12,651 nt of DNA, from assembly GCA_000803105.1 (NCBI GenBank), contig JTDA01000033.1, positions 1-12,651 of the forward strand, in the 5' to 3' direction. A program made the translations under genes and the position numbers. This DNA comes from Coprobacter secundus. GTDB lineage: Bacteria; Bacteroidota; Bacteroidia; Bacteroidales; Coprobacteraceae. Under the pieces are notes generated by a model. That model saw nothing but the letters and a program-made list of their open reading frames with translations. It was not told where the DNA came from and searched no databases. Of this stretch, positions 5,929-12,651 are shown piece by piece; the stretch's first letter is position 1, and every line of letters starts with the position of its first letter.

Positions 5929-6933
5929 TTATTCATCTCCTAACATCCTCCTAATCTGTTTATCAAAGTCTGAATTTATCCGTTGAGTTTTGTTGAAAAT
6001 ATCGTATTCACATTCAGCCTTTACCTTGGCTTGTGCCGCAGAGATGCGCCCTTTATCTGGAAGAATACGGTAGTCGTTAAATGTGAGAAATTTATTTACG
6101 CTGGCTGCAAATTGCTCCATCGTGAAAGCATTCTGTCGCTCTATTTGGATTTCGATATAGTCGAAATATGATGTAACAGCACGTTCCAACTGACGAATTT
6201 CATTTTCCTGCAAATAGTTTTTGGCTATTGATACATCCGATTTCAATATACGCCCATCAGGTGCATTCTTCCATGTGGTCAGTCCCATGTGTTCTTGGGT
6301 ATGGTCTGCCTTCGTGTAGATAATTTCAGCAGCCGTTTGCCCTGTAATAGCATAATGGAAACGGTTCTGTATCATGGCATAGAAATCGTGTGTTGTAGGT
6401 GAATTTTTATCATAATCGATACTGCACTCTGCATATATATCGGTAATCTGTTGCCAGATACGCCGTTCACTGGCACGGATAGAGCGTACTCTTTCAAGCA
6501 ATTCACGGAAATAGTCTTTTCCGAATACTGCCATTCCCTGCTTTAAGCGGTCGTCATCAAGCACAAACCCTTTCTTGATATACTCATTGAGAATCTTGGT
6601 AGCCCACTGGCGGAACTTGGTGGCTTTAGGCGAAGAAACACGGTAACCAACCGCTATAATCATATCAAGATTATAGAAGTCGACCAGTTCTTCAACTTCT
6701 CCTCTTATGCCCCTGTTTACGACAGTTGCAATTTTTGCAACTGTCGTGTCTTGCTGCAATTCATCCTCCTTAAAGATGTTGGCTATATGGCGGCTAATGC
6801 CTGATTTGTCAATGCCAAACAACTGCGCCATGGCCTTTTGCGTACACCAAATAGTCTCGTCTTTTATGACTACCTGTACCTTTCCCTCAGAATCGGGAAG
6901 GCTATAAAGCAAGAATTGTATTTCGTTACTCAT
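5929..6933 (-). CDS. rhuM: RhuM family protein
   Basis: 334 residues, full length for the family first named from Salmonella SPI-3. Residues 29-54 form a helix-turn-helix-like N-terminal motif (CTQKAMAQLFGIDKSGISRH). The conserved FYNLDMIIAVGYRVSSPKAT lies at 86-105. The C-terminal region carries AEIIYTKADHTQEHMGLTTW (202-221) and FLTFNDYRILPDKGRIS (282-298), both typical of RhuM proteins. The biochemical function is not established; the name reflects a virulence-island locus, and such genes are repeatedly found inside type I restriction loci in many phyla. The ATG overlaps the hsdM stop in ATGAGTAA, so translation is probably coupled. A DNA-binding or regulatory role fits the N-terminal motif; involvement in defence is inference. 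Confidence 0.9.
   Translation of the reverse strand: MSNEIQFLLYSLPDSEGKVQVVIKDETIWCTQKAMAQLFGIDKSGISRHIANIFKEDELQQDTTVAKIATVVNRGIRGEVEELVDFYNLDMIIAVGYRVSSPKATKFRQWATKILNEYIKKGFVLDDDRLKQGMAVFGKDYFRELLERVRSIRASERRIWQQITDIYAECSIDYDKNSPTTHDFYAMIQNRFHYAITGQTAAEIIYTKADHTQEHMGLTTWKNAPDGRILKSDVSIAKNYLQENEIRQLERAVTSYFDYIEIQIERQNAFTMEQFAASVNKFLTFNDYRILPDKGRISAAQAKVKAECEYDIFNKTQRINSDFDKQIRRMLGDE
6720..6746. repeat. Perfect inverted repeat inside rhuM
   Basis: CGACAGTTGCA (6720-6730) and TGCAACTGTCG (6736-6746) form an 11 bp perfect stem with a 5-base loop. It lies about 190 bases into the rhuM coding sequence and encodes a stretch around TTVAKIATVV, which partly explains the symmetry because the protein sequence itself repeats VA/IA-TV. 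No T run follows, so it is not a standard terminator. Confidence 0.6.
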
Positions 6934-8593
6934 CGTTGCCTACATTTGCGTTGAACTGCAAAGCATCCAACTGTTTCATTATTTCCTCTTCCAACCGATG
7001 GCTCTCGGCAAATTGCCGGGTCAATTCGGCTTTATAACTTGCCATTCGAGTATTAAACTCTTCTTCGGTAATATCCACATAATCAATTTTGATGTCGAAA
7101 TATTGCCCGGCGGAGAGAGAGTATCCCTTTTCCTTTATCTCATCGTATGTAACAGCCACTGAAAAATCGTCCACAGCTTCTTTGTTGCGGAATGTATTGA
7201 CTATTAAGTCTATCTCATCATCAAGCAAACGTCTTTTCTGGTTATTACCTTCTTTATATTCTTCACCTAATTTGCTTGCATCAATCAAAATTACTTTGTC
7301 TGCTGTTGCCGACTTATCAAAGAATATAACGGAAACATTCGTTCCGGTGGTGGCAAATACATTGCTCGGCATTGACACACAGCCATAAACCCAATGTTCA
7401 TCTACTACACGATGTAAAATTTTATTTTCAACGCCACTTTTGGCTGTAATAAATCCTGTAGGAATGACTATTGCTCCTTTTCCTGTTGCCTTTAGTGAAT
7501 TTAAGACATGTTGAATGAAACAAGTGTAAATCGCCATTTTAGGTTTCATTGGATCTACTTTTTTAACTGCATTGGGAACTCCTGCCCAAAAACGAATCGT
7601 ATCAGCAGCCAATGTATCACGATACTCCGGGAAATCAAGTTTAAATGGAGGATTTGAAACGATAAAATCAAACTTCCGTAATGCGCCATTTGACTCAGTA
7701 TGCGATGGTTCTGTCAATGTATTACCCTGTACAACATTTGGCAGAGAAGCAGACAAACTATTTAAAATAAGGTTCAAACGCAACATTTCACTCGACTTCT
7801 CTGATATATCCTGACTGTAAATCGAGCATCTGTCTTCTCCTATCTGATGAGCTAGAGCCATAAGCAAAGTGCCCGTTCCAGCCGATGGATCGTAACAAGT
7901 TACACCTCGTAAATCAGCATTATCTCCTACCAATAATCTCGCCATGACTTGCGCTATGGCACGTGGCGTGTAATATTCTGCGTATTTGCCCCCTCCAGCA
8001 TTATTAAATCCTTTCAACAAATGCTCGAATATCCTTGAAAAAAAATCATACTTCTCAATAAATACGTGTTCAAAATTGAATGAAGCGACATTACGCATCA
8101 GCGATTTTGCAAATTCGTCACGCTTTTGTGTATCAGTTACAAACGTTGTTATAGCACTGAAAATATTAACCCTGCTTTTCCCGGAAGTTGTTACAGAAAA
8201 AGTATCGGCATTGATGTTGGCTATACCTATTAACGTAGCATCCAATAATGTAGAGAAATCGCCCTTTCCTATGGAATTATATAAGTGTGACAGTGTATGT
8301 TCCGGTTTAAGTCTCGGCACAGAAGCCGGCAAATAACTAAAAAGGTCTTCAACCTCTTCCTCAGTAAATGTATCATATTCGGCATCCCACTTTTCTGCTT
8401 TACTTAGCCGTTTACCATACATTTTATCTCGTTTGGCTTCATAGCCGAACTTGTCATTAAAGAACTTGTACAAAAACATTTCGGTTACGATTTTGTATTC
8501 GCTTCCTGTTCCTGCCAAGCCAAAGGCTCCCGTTGTACTTTTCAAAGAATCAATCAGGGCAATCGTCGATTCAGTTATATTTATATCGCTCAT
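6926..8593 (-). CDS. hsdM: Type I restriction-modification DNA methyltransferase subunit HsdM
   Basis: 555 residues. It is an N6-adenine methyltransferase that with HsdS forms the modification complex and protects host DNA. An N-terminal helical domain (about 10-165) precedes the AdoMet-dependent catalytic domain. Motif I is DPSAGTGTLL (235-244) and catalytic motif IV is NPPF (314-317). FEHLLKGFNNAGGGKYAEYYTPRAIA around 189-214 is the typical segment just before motif I. The C-terminal tail (about 515-555) is helical and charged, as needed for contact with HsdS. Its ATG follows the hsdR stop by 2 bases and its stop overlaps the rhuM start, so hsdR-hsdM-rhuM read as one unit. All key motifs are intact, so it should be active. 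Confidence 0.96.
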   Translation of the reverse strand: MSDINITESTIALIDSLKSTTGAFGLAGTGSEYKIVTEMFLYKFFNDKFGYEAKRDKMYGKRLSKAEKWDAEYDTFTEEEVEDLFSYLPASVPRLKPEHTLSHLYNSIGKGDFSTLLDATLIGIANINADTFSVTTSGKSRVNIFSAITTFVTDTQKRDEFAKSLMRNVASFNFEHVFIEKYDFFSRIFEHLLKGFNNAGGGKYAEYYTPRAIAQVMARLLVGDNADLRGVTCYDPSAGTGTLLMALAHQIGEDRCSIYSQDISEKSSEMLRLNLILNSLSASLPNVVQGNTLTEPSHTESNGALRKFDFIVSNPPFKLDFPEYRDTLAADTIRFWAGVPNAVKKVDPMKPKMAIYTCFIQHVLNSLKATGKGAIVIPTGFITAKSGVENKILHRVVDEHWVYGCVSMPSNVFATTGTNVSVIFFDKSATADKVILIDASKLGEEYKEGNNQKRRLLDDEIDLIVNTFRNKEAVDDFSVAVTYDEIKEKGYSLSAGQYFDIKIDYVDITEEEFNTRMASYKAELTRQFAESHRLEEEIMKQLDALQFNANVGNDE

Positions 8594-8595
8594 AG

Positions 8596-11500
8596 TCAGT
8601 ATGCAAAATTACGCTGTTGGAAATATTCTGTTGTTATAAGATTATTGATATATTTACGGTCTGTCAAATTTGCCTTGATTCCAAGGTCTAGTAATTTATG
8701 TCCAATAATAGCCAATACATCACGCTTAAAAGCATCTTCATTATCCAAAATATTGATATTTAAGAATAACATATTGTCTATTTGAGACTTCATCTGTGAC
8801 AGATTTTCAGCTATCTCGTATTCATGAGCAGATATAATCGGCTGTTCACGTTTTTGATTTTCCTCCTCAATCCGTTTATGGATACGCACAAAACGCTCAT
8901 CACCCTTATATTTTTTCTTCAAGATATTATTCCGTCTGTTTATCTCCCGAATCTTTTTCATTACATTGTCCATGTAATCAATGCTGTCTTTTGCATCTTG
9001 AGTGTTTTGAGGAACAAAACCTTTTTTACGGAAATATGCTCGAAATTCGTCTGCAAGAATGACATATTTTTCTTCATTCCTGTCGAAATTAGCATCAAAT
9101 TCAGCTTGTACCTTTTCGCAACGTTCTCGAATATCATTAACTACAATTCGCAGTTCCTCAGACATTCCCTTTTTGAACTCAAATTCCAATTCTGACAGAG
9201 CTACATTGATTATTCCGGAAACATCTGCCTTATGCTCTGTCCGTTCAAACAGATTCATCCTCTCGATACGATGTGTAACCTCTGTAATCAAGGTAGGAAT
9301 ACCACCAAAAGACAAAGACTCTATTTTTTCTTTCAATTCATCATCGCCAAAGGCACGGACTTGATTAAGAATAGCTTTAGCATCATTCAATACCGACCGT
9401 AATTCATAGAGCCTATCTTTATCCTCTATTTCATCGATTTCCTGTCTGAACTCTTCCGGATTATCGCAAGTGAAATTAAAGAGAACACTCTTAATTTCTT
9501 TCATTTTAGCTATTATCTCTTCCTTATCTTCGATAATCGCATTCCCTACAGGTTCGCCTTGTTTGACCTCTTTGATATCTACTGTACGGTTTAATTCTCT
9601 CAGATAGCGGTCATTTGTCGAATCAAAATTTTCTTTTATATCTACAAAATCAGCCACATAACCATATTTGAAATCTTTATACGGACGGTTTACACGAGTA
9701 AGAGCCTGTAGCAAATCATGACCATCAAGACTTCGTCCCAAATATAGTTTCTTCAATCGGGGAGCATCAAATCCGGTAAGCAACATTTGATTGACAATCA
9801 GTACATCTACTGTCTGCTGTTTTTTAAACTCTTCAATATATGCTTTTCGTTCTAATTTGTCTCCTTCATCGTGCAATATCAGTGATGCACGCAATGGTTT
9901 GGCATGGTCATACGCAACCATTGGCTCTGCAGCCATTCCCAACTGTTCTTCCCATTTGTCTTCAATACGCTGAGCAAATCTGAAACGTTGCTGCCATAAA
10001 CGGAACATTTTACGTGCCTGTGGATTGGTTTTACACACAATCATTGCCCCGATAGAATCATCTGCTTGCTCTTTTCTGAATCTTCGCAAGTCAGATATGA
10101 TATAATCGAGCAAAGCGTTCAGGTAACTTTCATCCTCAATTATCTTGTTCTCGTCTATATCGCTTTTCTTGACCTCAACGTTTCCTGCCAATTTATCAAG
10201 AATGCTCTCAATACGTTCTTTATAAATGGTTTCTATCGGTTCACGCATCAGTTTCAGCGTATAACCATCCGCTATCGACTTATCATAATAATAGGTATCA
10301 ATGTAATCGCCAAAAACACGCCAAGATTCTTTTTCTTCCCGCAACAAAGGAGTTCCTGTCAATGCAATTTTTACAGCATCCTTATCCGCTTCTAGAAGAT
10401 TGGCAAGAAAACTACCCTTTGGACTATATCCTCTGTGCGCTTCGTCTATGAAGAATACACGCTGAAGGTTAGTATTATAGCCTGATTCTATCTGTATTTT
10501 AGTGGAATCTTCTTTAAATTTCTGTATGTTTACAACCATTATTTCCGCTTTACCTTCACTGTTCTCTACAGGGGTGGTATCACGGATGTCTTTCATTAAA
10601 TCGTCTCTGCTATTAACTGTCCTTACAACCAGGCCACGTGCAACAAACTCATCGCTCGCCTGTTCCATCAGTGCAATACGATCCACTATAAAATAGAACT
10701 TAACAGCAGTCTCACGCTTCGCATAATAATCGGTCAAACTACGAACTGAATAATATGCCAATGCAGTCTTGCCACTACCTTGTGTATGCCAAATTATTCC
10801 ACTCTTAACACCCTTAGATAATTTCTTGCGAATAGCCAATGATGCAAATAATTGCTGATAGCGCATCACATGTTTTTCGAGAGAAGTGATTTTACTGCCA
10901 TCTTCCAACTCAATAGTTCGATTAACATACGCAAAGCCATATCTTAACAAAAACAAGAACCTCTCTCGGCTAAGCATTGATGTCAAAACACGATTCGTTG
11001 GAGTATCTACCTTTTTATTTGTTTCATAATCGGGCAAGTTTTTAATAACGATACAGTTCCTATGTCTGAGAACCTGTTTTTCTACATCTTCCGCCAACGC
11101 AACATATGGATATTCGGAAACGAAAGCAGCATCAGCCTCTCTAAAGACATTAAAGAAAGCTTTCTCTTTTGATGCACAACAATAAAATGCGCCTTGTATC
11201 GGAACCCTGTTTTCATTATCGTATTCCTGATTATTGGAAAAAATCATCAATTGGGTAAGATTGATAAAACGGCGAAAACTCTTATTCCTCATTCGCCTAT
11301 TAATCCTATCCCGTTCAGCTAAAATTCCATCGTGATTATTAGGTTTCTTGACTTCGATAAAAGCTAAGGGCAAACCGTTTATAAAGCATGTTATGTCCGG
11401 ACGGAAACTATCTCCGGATTCAATATTTTCGCAGGTAAACTCCGTCGTAACGTGCCATTCATTATTATTCGCATCCACGAAATCTATCAACTTCACACCA

Positions 11501-11760
11501 CTGTTGGAAGAAAGCATAGTATAGAATTCCTTGCCCAAATCATCATTATTCAAGATTCCGACAATTTTATCCAGCAACTGGCTGCATTCCAAATCCGTCA
11601 AACTGGGATTCAGACGTTTTACAGAGCGGAAGAAAACATCCGTCAAAATATTAGTCTGTGGATTGTATAATATTATATCATCCAAATAAGTATAACCGAG
11701 TTTACAAAGATGCAATGCTGCCGGAACTTGTACTCTTGTATTCTCTGTAAAATTTTTCAT
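8596..11760 (-). CDS. hsdR: Type I restriction endonuclease subunit HsdR
   Basis: 1054 residues, the normal size for the motor and nuclease subunit that translocates and cuts unmethylated DNA. The N-terminal PD-(D/E)xK nuclease is visible as D122 in RPDITCF and E136/K138 in AFIEVKKP. The SF2 helicase motor follows: Walker A TQGSGKT (326-332), DEAH box (439-442), motif III ALTGTP (466-471), LLTGFDAP (660-667) and motif VI QALTRVNRPY (685-694). The C-terminal region (about 710-1054) is helical and highly charged and should bind the HsdM/HsdS core. There is no frameshift or missing motif. It starts 6 bp after the small XRE gene, so expression is probably linked to that regulator. Confidence 0.96.
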   Translation of the reverse strand: MKNFTENTRVQVPAALHLCKLGYTYLDDIILYNPQTNILTDVFFRSVKRLNPSLTDLECSQLLDKIVGILNNDDLGKEFYTMLSSNSGVKLIDFVDANNNEWHVTTEFTCENIESGDSFRPDITCFINGLPLAFIEVKKPNNHDGILAERDRINRRMRNKSFRRFINLTQLMIFSNNQEYDNENRVPIQGAFYCCASKEKAFFNVFREADAAFVSEYPYVALAEDVEKQVLRHRNCIVIKNLPDYETNKKVDTPTNRVLTSMLSRERFLFLLRYGFAYVNRTIELEDGSKITSLEKHVMRYQQLFASLAIRKKLSKGVKSGIIWHTQGSGKTALAYYSVRSLTDYYAKRETAVKFYFIVDRIALMEQASDEFVARGLVVRTVNSRDDLMKDIRDTTPVENSEGKAEIMVVNIQKFKEDSTKIQIESGYNTNLQRVFFIDEAHRGYSPKGSFLANLLEADKDAVKIALTGTPLLREEKESWRVFGDYIDTYYYDKSIADGYTLKLMREPIETIYKERIESILDKLAGNVEVKKSDIDENKIIEDESYLNALLDYIISDLRRFRKEQADDSIGAMIVCKTNPQARKMFRLWQQRFRFAQRIEDKWEEQLGMAAEPMVAYDHAKPLRASLILHDEGDKLERKAYIEEFKKQQTVDVLIVNQMLLTGFDAPRLKKLYLGRSLDGHDLLQALTRVNRPYKDFKYGYVADFVDIKENFDSTNDRYLRELNRTVDIKEVKQGEPVGNAIIEDKEEIIAKMKEIKSVLFNFTCDNPEEFRQEIDEIEDKDRLYELRSVLNDAKAILNQVRAFGDDELKEKIESLSFGGIPTLITEVTHRIERMNLFERTEHKADVSGIINVALSELEFEFKKGMSEELRIVVNDIRERCEKVQAEFDANFDRNEEKYVILADEFRAYFRKKGFVPQNTQDAKDSIDYMDNVMKKIREINRRNNILKKKYKGDERFVRIHKRIEEENQKREQPIISAHEYEIAENLSQMKSQIDNMLFLNINILDNEDAFKRDVLAIIGHKLLDLGIKANLTDRKYINNLITTEYFQQRNFAY

Positions 11761-11766
11761 TGCATC

Positions 11767-11970
11767 TTACCTTTCCTCTTTATCTGTTATCAAATCTTTT
11801 AAATCAACCTGCAAAATCTCAGCAATCCGCTGAAGTGTCTCTAAATTCGGTTGAATTCTATTGCACGCATAAGCATTGACCATGCTAAAACTTTTATCAA
11901 GTTGCTTAGCCAACCATGTCTGAGAGATGCCTTTATCAGACAATACAGTCTTTATTTTATTTAACTTCAT
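11767..11970 (-). CDS. Small XRE-family helix-turn-helix regulator
   Basis: 67 residues consisting almost wholly of a Cro/C1-type DNA-binding domain. Helices 2 and 3 lie at about 15-38 (SQTWLAKQLDKSFSMVNAYA), followed by NRIQPNLETLQRIAEILQVD (38-57), the usual fourth and fifth helices. It has no effector domain. It is the first gene of the restriction operon, 6 bp ahead of hsdR, where C-protein-like or autorepressing regulators often sit. A reasonable role is controlling the onset of restriction after the island enters a new cell; this is inferred from position. The start at 11970 is the first ATG, about 16-23 bases from a good -7 element. Confidence 0.88.
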   Translation of the reverse strand: MKLNKIKTVLSDKGISQTWLAKQLDKSFSMVNAYACNRIQPNLETLQRIAEILQVDLKDLITDKEER

Positions 11971-11992
11971 TGTTTAATGCGATTTTATAGTA

Positions 11993-12000
11993 CAAATATA
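11993..12000 (-). promoter_or_regulatory. -7 promoter element of the restriction operon
   Basis: On the minus strand the sequence is TATATTTG, a full match to the Bacteroides -7 consensus TAnnTTTG, 22 bases before the XRE start codon. The upstream region is very AT-rich, but no clear TTTG -33 box lies at the usual spacing, so activity may depend on a regulator. It is the only convincing promoter seen for the xre-hsdR-hsdM-rhuM-hsdS unit. Confidence 0.5.
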
Positions 12001-12024
12001 GCGAATTATATTCAATAATTAGGG

Positions 12025-12237
12025 TTATTCTGGTATCAACTGACAAATTCCGGTTTCTGGCATTAACAGGGAAGACGCAAACATGTCTGCACTTTGTTCC
12101 ACTTTATTTTTATTATATCCCGGGTTGCATTTGTGTGGTATAGGTTTTTCTTCTATAAATAGGTGATATAATTCGTGAGCAATATAGTGAAATGTTGTCT
12201 TCCTAATGGCTGATAGGCAGCTATGCGCGGACGTCAC
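12025..12237 (-). pseudogene. Truncated ImmA/IrrE-type metallopeptidase (DUF955) remnant
   Basis: The 70-codon ORF contains the core of an ImmA/IrrE-like zinc peptidase: HELYH (21-25, the HExxH motif) and VEQSADMFASSLLMP (46-60), whose E47 would be the third ligand. The intact family is usually 150-300 residues. Here the first ten residues come from the repeat element (the ATG lies within the repeat's terminal GTCAC), and the protein stops at QLIPE, where relatives continue with further helices. It is therefore cut at both ends. ImmA-like peptidases normally cleave XRE-family repressors in mobile elements, and an XRE gene lies just downstream. Whether the two were ever partners is unknown. 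Confidence 0.75.
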
Positions 12238-12351
12238 ACACCCCCGGCCCCTCTCGAGAGGGGAGGTTGATATGCTATTTCCTTATTGAAAATGAGTATT
12301 TTATGGTGTATTGGTATTCCCCTCTTGAGAGGGGATAAAGGGGTGTGTGAC
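12233..12351 (+). repeat. 119 bp palindrome-pair element, copy 3 (best preserved)
   Basis: The ends GTCACACACCCC (12233-12244) and GGGGTGTGTGAC (12340-12351) are perfect 12 bp inverted repeats. Internal palindromes are CCCCTCTCGAGAGGGG (12248-12263, perfect) and CCCCTCTTGAGAGGGG (12319-12334), 71 bases apart, exactly as in the copy at 97-215. Just to the left, GCAGCTATGCGCGGAC (12217-12232) is the conserved linker end also found inverted at 5-20 and 216-231. It carries no real gene; ORFs across it are repeat-encoded. Confidence 0.85.
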
Positions 12352-12484
12352 GGTAAGAAGTGCGGTTTAGGCAGATATATTTCTCAAAGGTTTTTGTTGC
12401 GTTTAGAGAAGCGAGGATGTGTCTGTCGGCTTTGGGTGACCGCTTTGGGTGACCGCTTTGGGTTTGAGGCAGCTGTGTCTGGGC
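12352..12484 (+). repeat. Linker of the composite repeat, right edge
   Basis: This 133-base linker joins two element copies. Its first three quarters match 3784-3860 almost exactly. It ends in gcagctgtgtctgggc (12469-12484), a diverged version of the GCAGCTATGCGCGGAC linker end. It is longer than the linkers at the left edge, partly because of the tandem 13-mers inside it. Confidence 0.75.
12429..12463 (+). repeat. 13 bp tandem repeat
   Basis: GCTTTGGGTGACC occurs at 12429-12441 and 12442-12454, with a third partial unit at 12455-12463. It lies within the linker and is absent from the linker at 3784-3890, so it arose after the copies separated. Confidence 0.85.
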
Positions 12485-12505
12485 GTCACACACCCCCGGT
12501 CCTTC
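12485..12505 (+). repeat. Fragment of a fourth palindrome-pair element
   Basis: GTCACACACCCC (12485-12496) is an exact element end, followed by a diverged start of the first palindrome (ggtccttctgaag against ggcccctctcgag). The copy is cut off by the IS3-family element. The remainder may continue beyond that element, outside the window. Confidence 0.7.
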
Positions 12506-12651
12506 TGAAGTGCCCCCCAAAAGTTGGACAAAAAACCCAATAAAAACAGTGCAATAATGAAACACACCTTAGAAGAAAAGCGGGACATAGTCAGGCAAAT
12601 CAAGAGAGGCCGTCCCCTCTCGAGTCTGTGCAAGACCCTACATCTCGACTG
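12506..12651 (+). mobile_element. Left end of an IS3-family insertion sequence (partial)
   Basis: The sequence TGAAGTGCCCCCCAAAAGTT, then GGACAAAAA, has the look of an IS3-family terminal inverted repeat (TG start, CCCCC-AAAAGTTGGACA). It lies 50 bases before a transposase-type orfA reading rightwards. The exact edge could be 12506 or 12511. The right end, orfB and the target duplication are outside the window. Confidence 0.75.
12557..12651 (+). CDS. IS3-family transposase OrfA, N-terminal part
   Basis: Thirty-one codons are visible from the ATG at 12557 before the window ends: MKHTLEEKRDIVRQIKRG, then RPLSSLCKTLHLD. This is the start of the helix-turn-helix domain of IS3-type OrfA proteins (EEK...IVRQIK-x-G-x-xLS-x-LC), which binds the element's ends. 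In this family OrfA is normally fused to the DDE-domain OrfB by programmed frameshifting. The reading frame is intact as far as it can be seen. Confidence 0.8.
   Translation, partial: MKHTLEEKRDIVRQIKRGRPLSSLCKTLHLD

Noticed and set aside
12286..12543. 85-codon ORF on the + strand across the right repeat array
   Set aside because: It is made entirely of repeat, linker and IS end sequence, runs through hairpins and tandem 13-mers, and resembles no protein family I know.
12275..12633. Two minus-strand ORFs opposite the IS start and repeats
   Set aside because: They run antisense to the IS3-type orfA and through non-coding repeats; these are shadows, not genes.

Overview
The window looks like a chromosomal accessory region of a Bacteroidales bacterium (Bacteroides or a close relative). 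The signs are Bacteroides-style lipoproteins, a TAnnTTTG-type -7 promoter element, weak ribosome binding sites and an IS3-family element of a kind common in this order. No species is claimed.

Left part (1-3346). A repeat array (1-315) is followed by a three-gene operon read leftwards: a flavodoxin/cyclophilin-like lipoprotein (3346-2297), a flavin-reductase-like plus ABM monooxygenase lipoprotein (2246-1245) and a secreted carboxymuconolactone-decarboxylase/cupin protein (1233-412). A strong hairpin (355-384) closes it. All three products carry export signals, so this appears to be a redox module working outside the cytoplasm.

Middle (3347-4133). This holds the likely promoter region of that operon, a rearranged copy of a dispersed palindromic repeat, and the 3' stub of an AraC-family regulator (3887-4015, + strand) with its own terminator. 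The stub is probably what remains of a divergent regulator.

Right part (4134-11970). By eye this is clearly more AT-rich. It is a complete type I restriction-modification operon read leftwards: a small XRE regulator, hsdR, hsdM, rhuM, a small membrane/coiled-coil protein of unknown function, and hsdS. Gene junctions are tight (a 6 bp gap, a 2 bp gap, an ATGAGTAA overlap, and abutting genes before hsdS). A 36-codon ORF after rhuM resembles the C-terminal tail of HsdM, including at DNA level. This suggests that rhuM sits between two versions of the hsdM 3' end.

Right edge (12025-12651). An ImmA/IrrE-type metallopeptidase remnant runs into another repeat array. That array is in turn interrupted by the left end of an IS3-family element whose orfA leaves the window.

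The most unusual structure is the repeat. It is a 119 bp element with 12 bp terminal inverted repeats (GTCACACACCCC) and two internal CCCCTCTnnAGAGGGG palindromes at fixed offsets. It is strung head-to-tail with linkers of about 92-133 bp, and copies lie at both edges of the restriction island next to both truncated genes.
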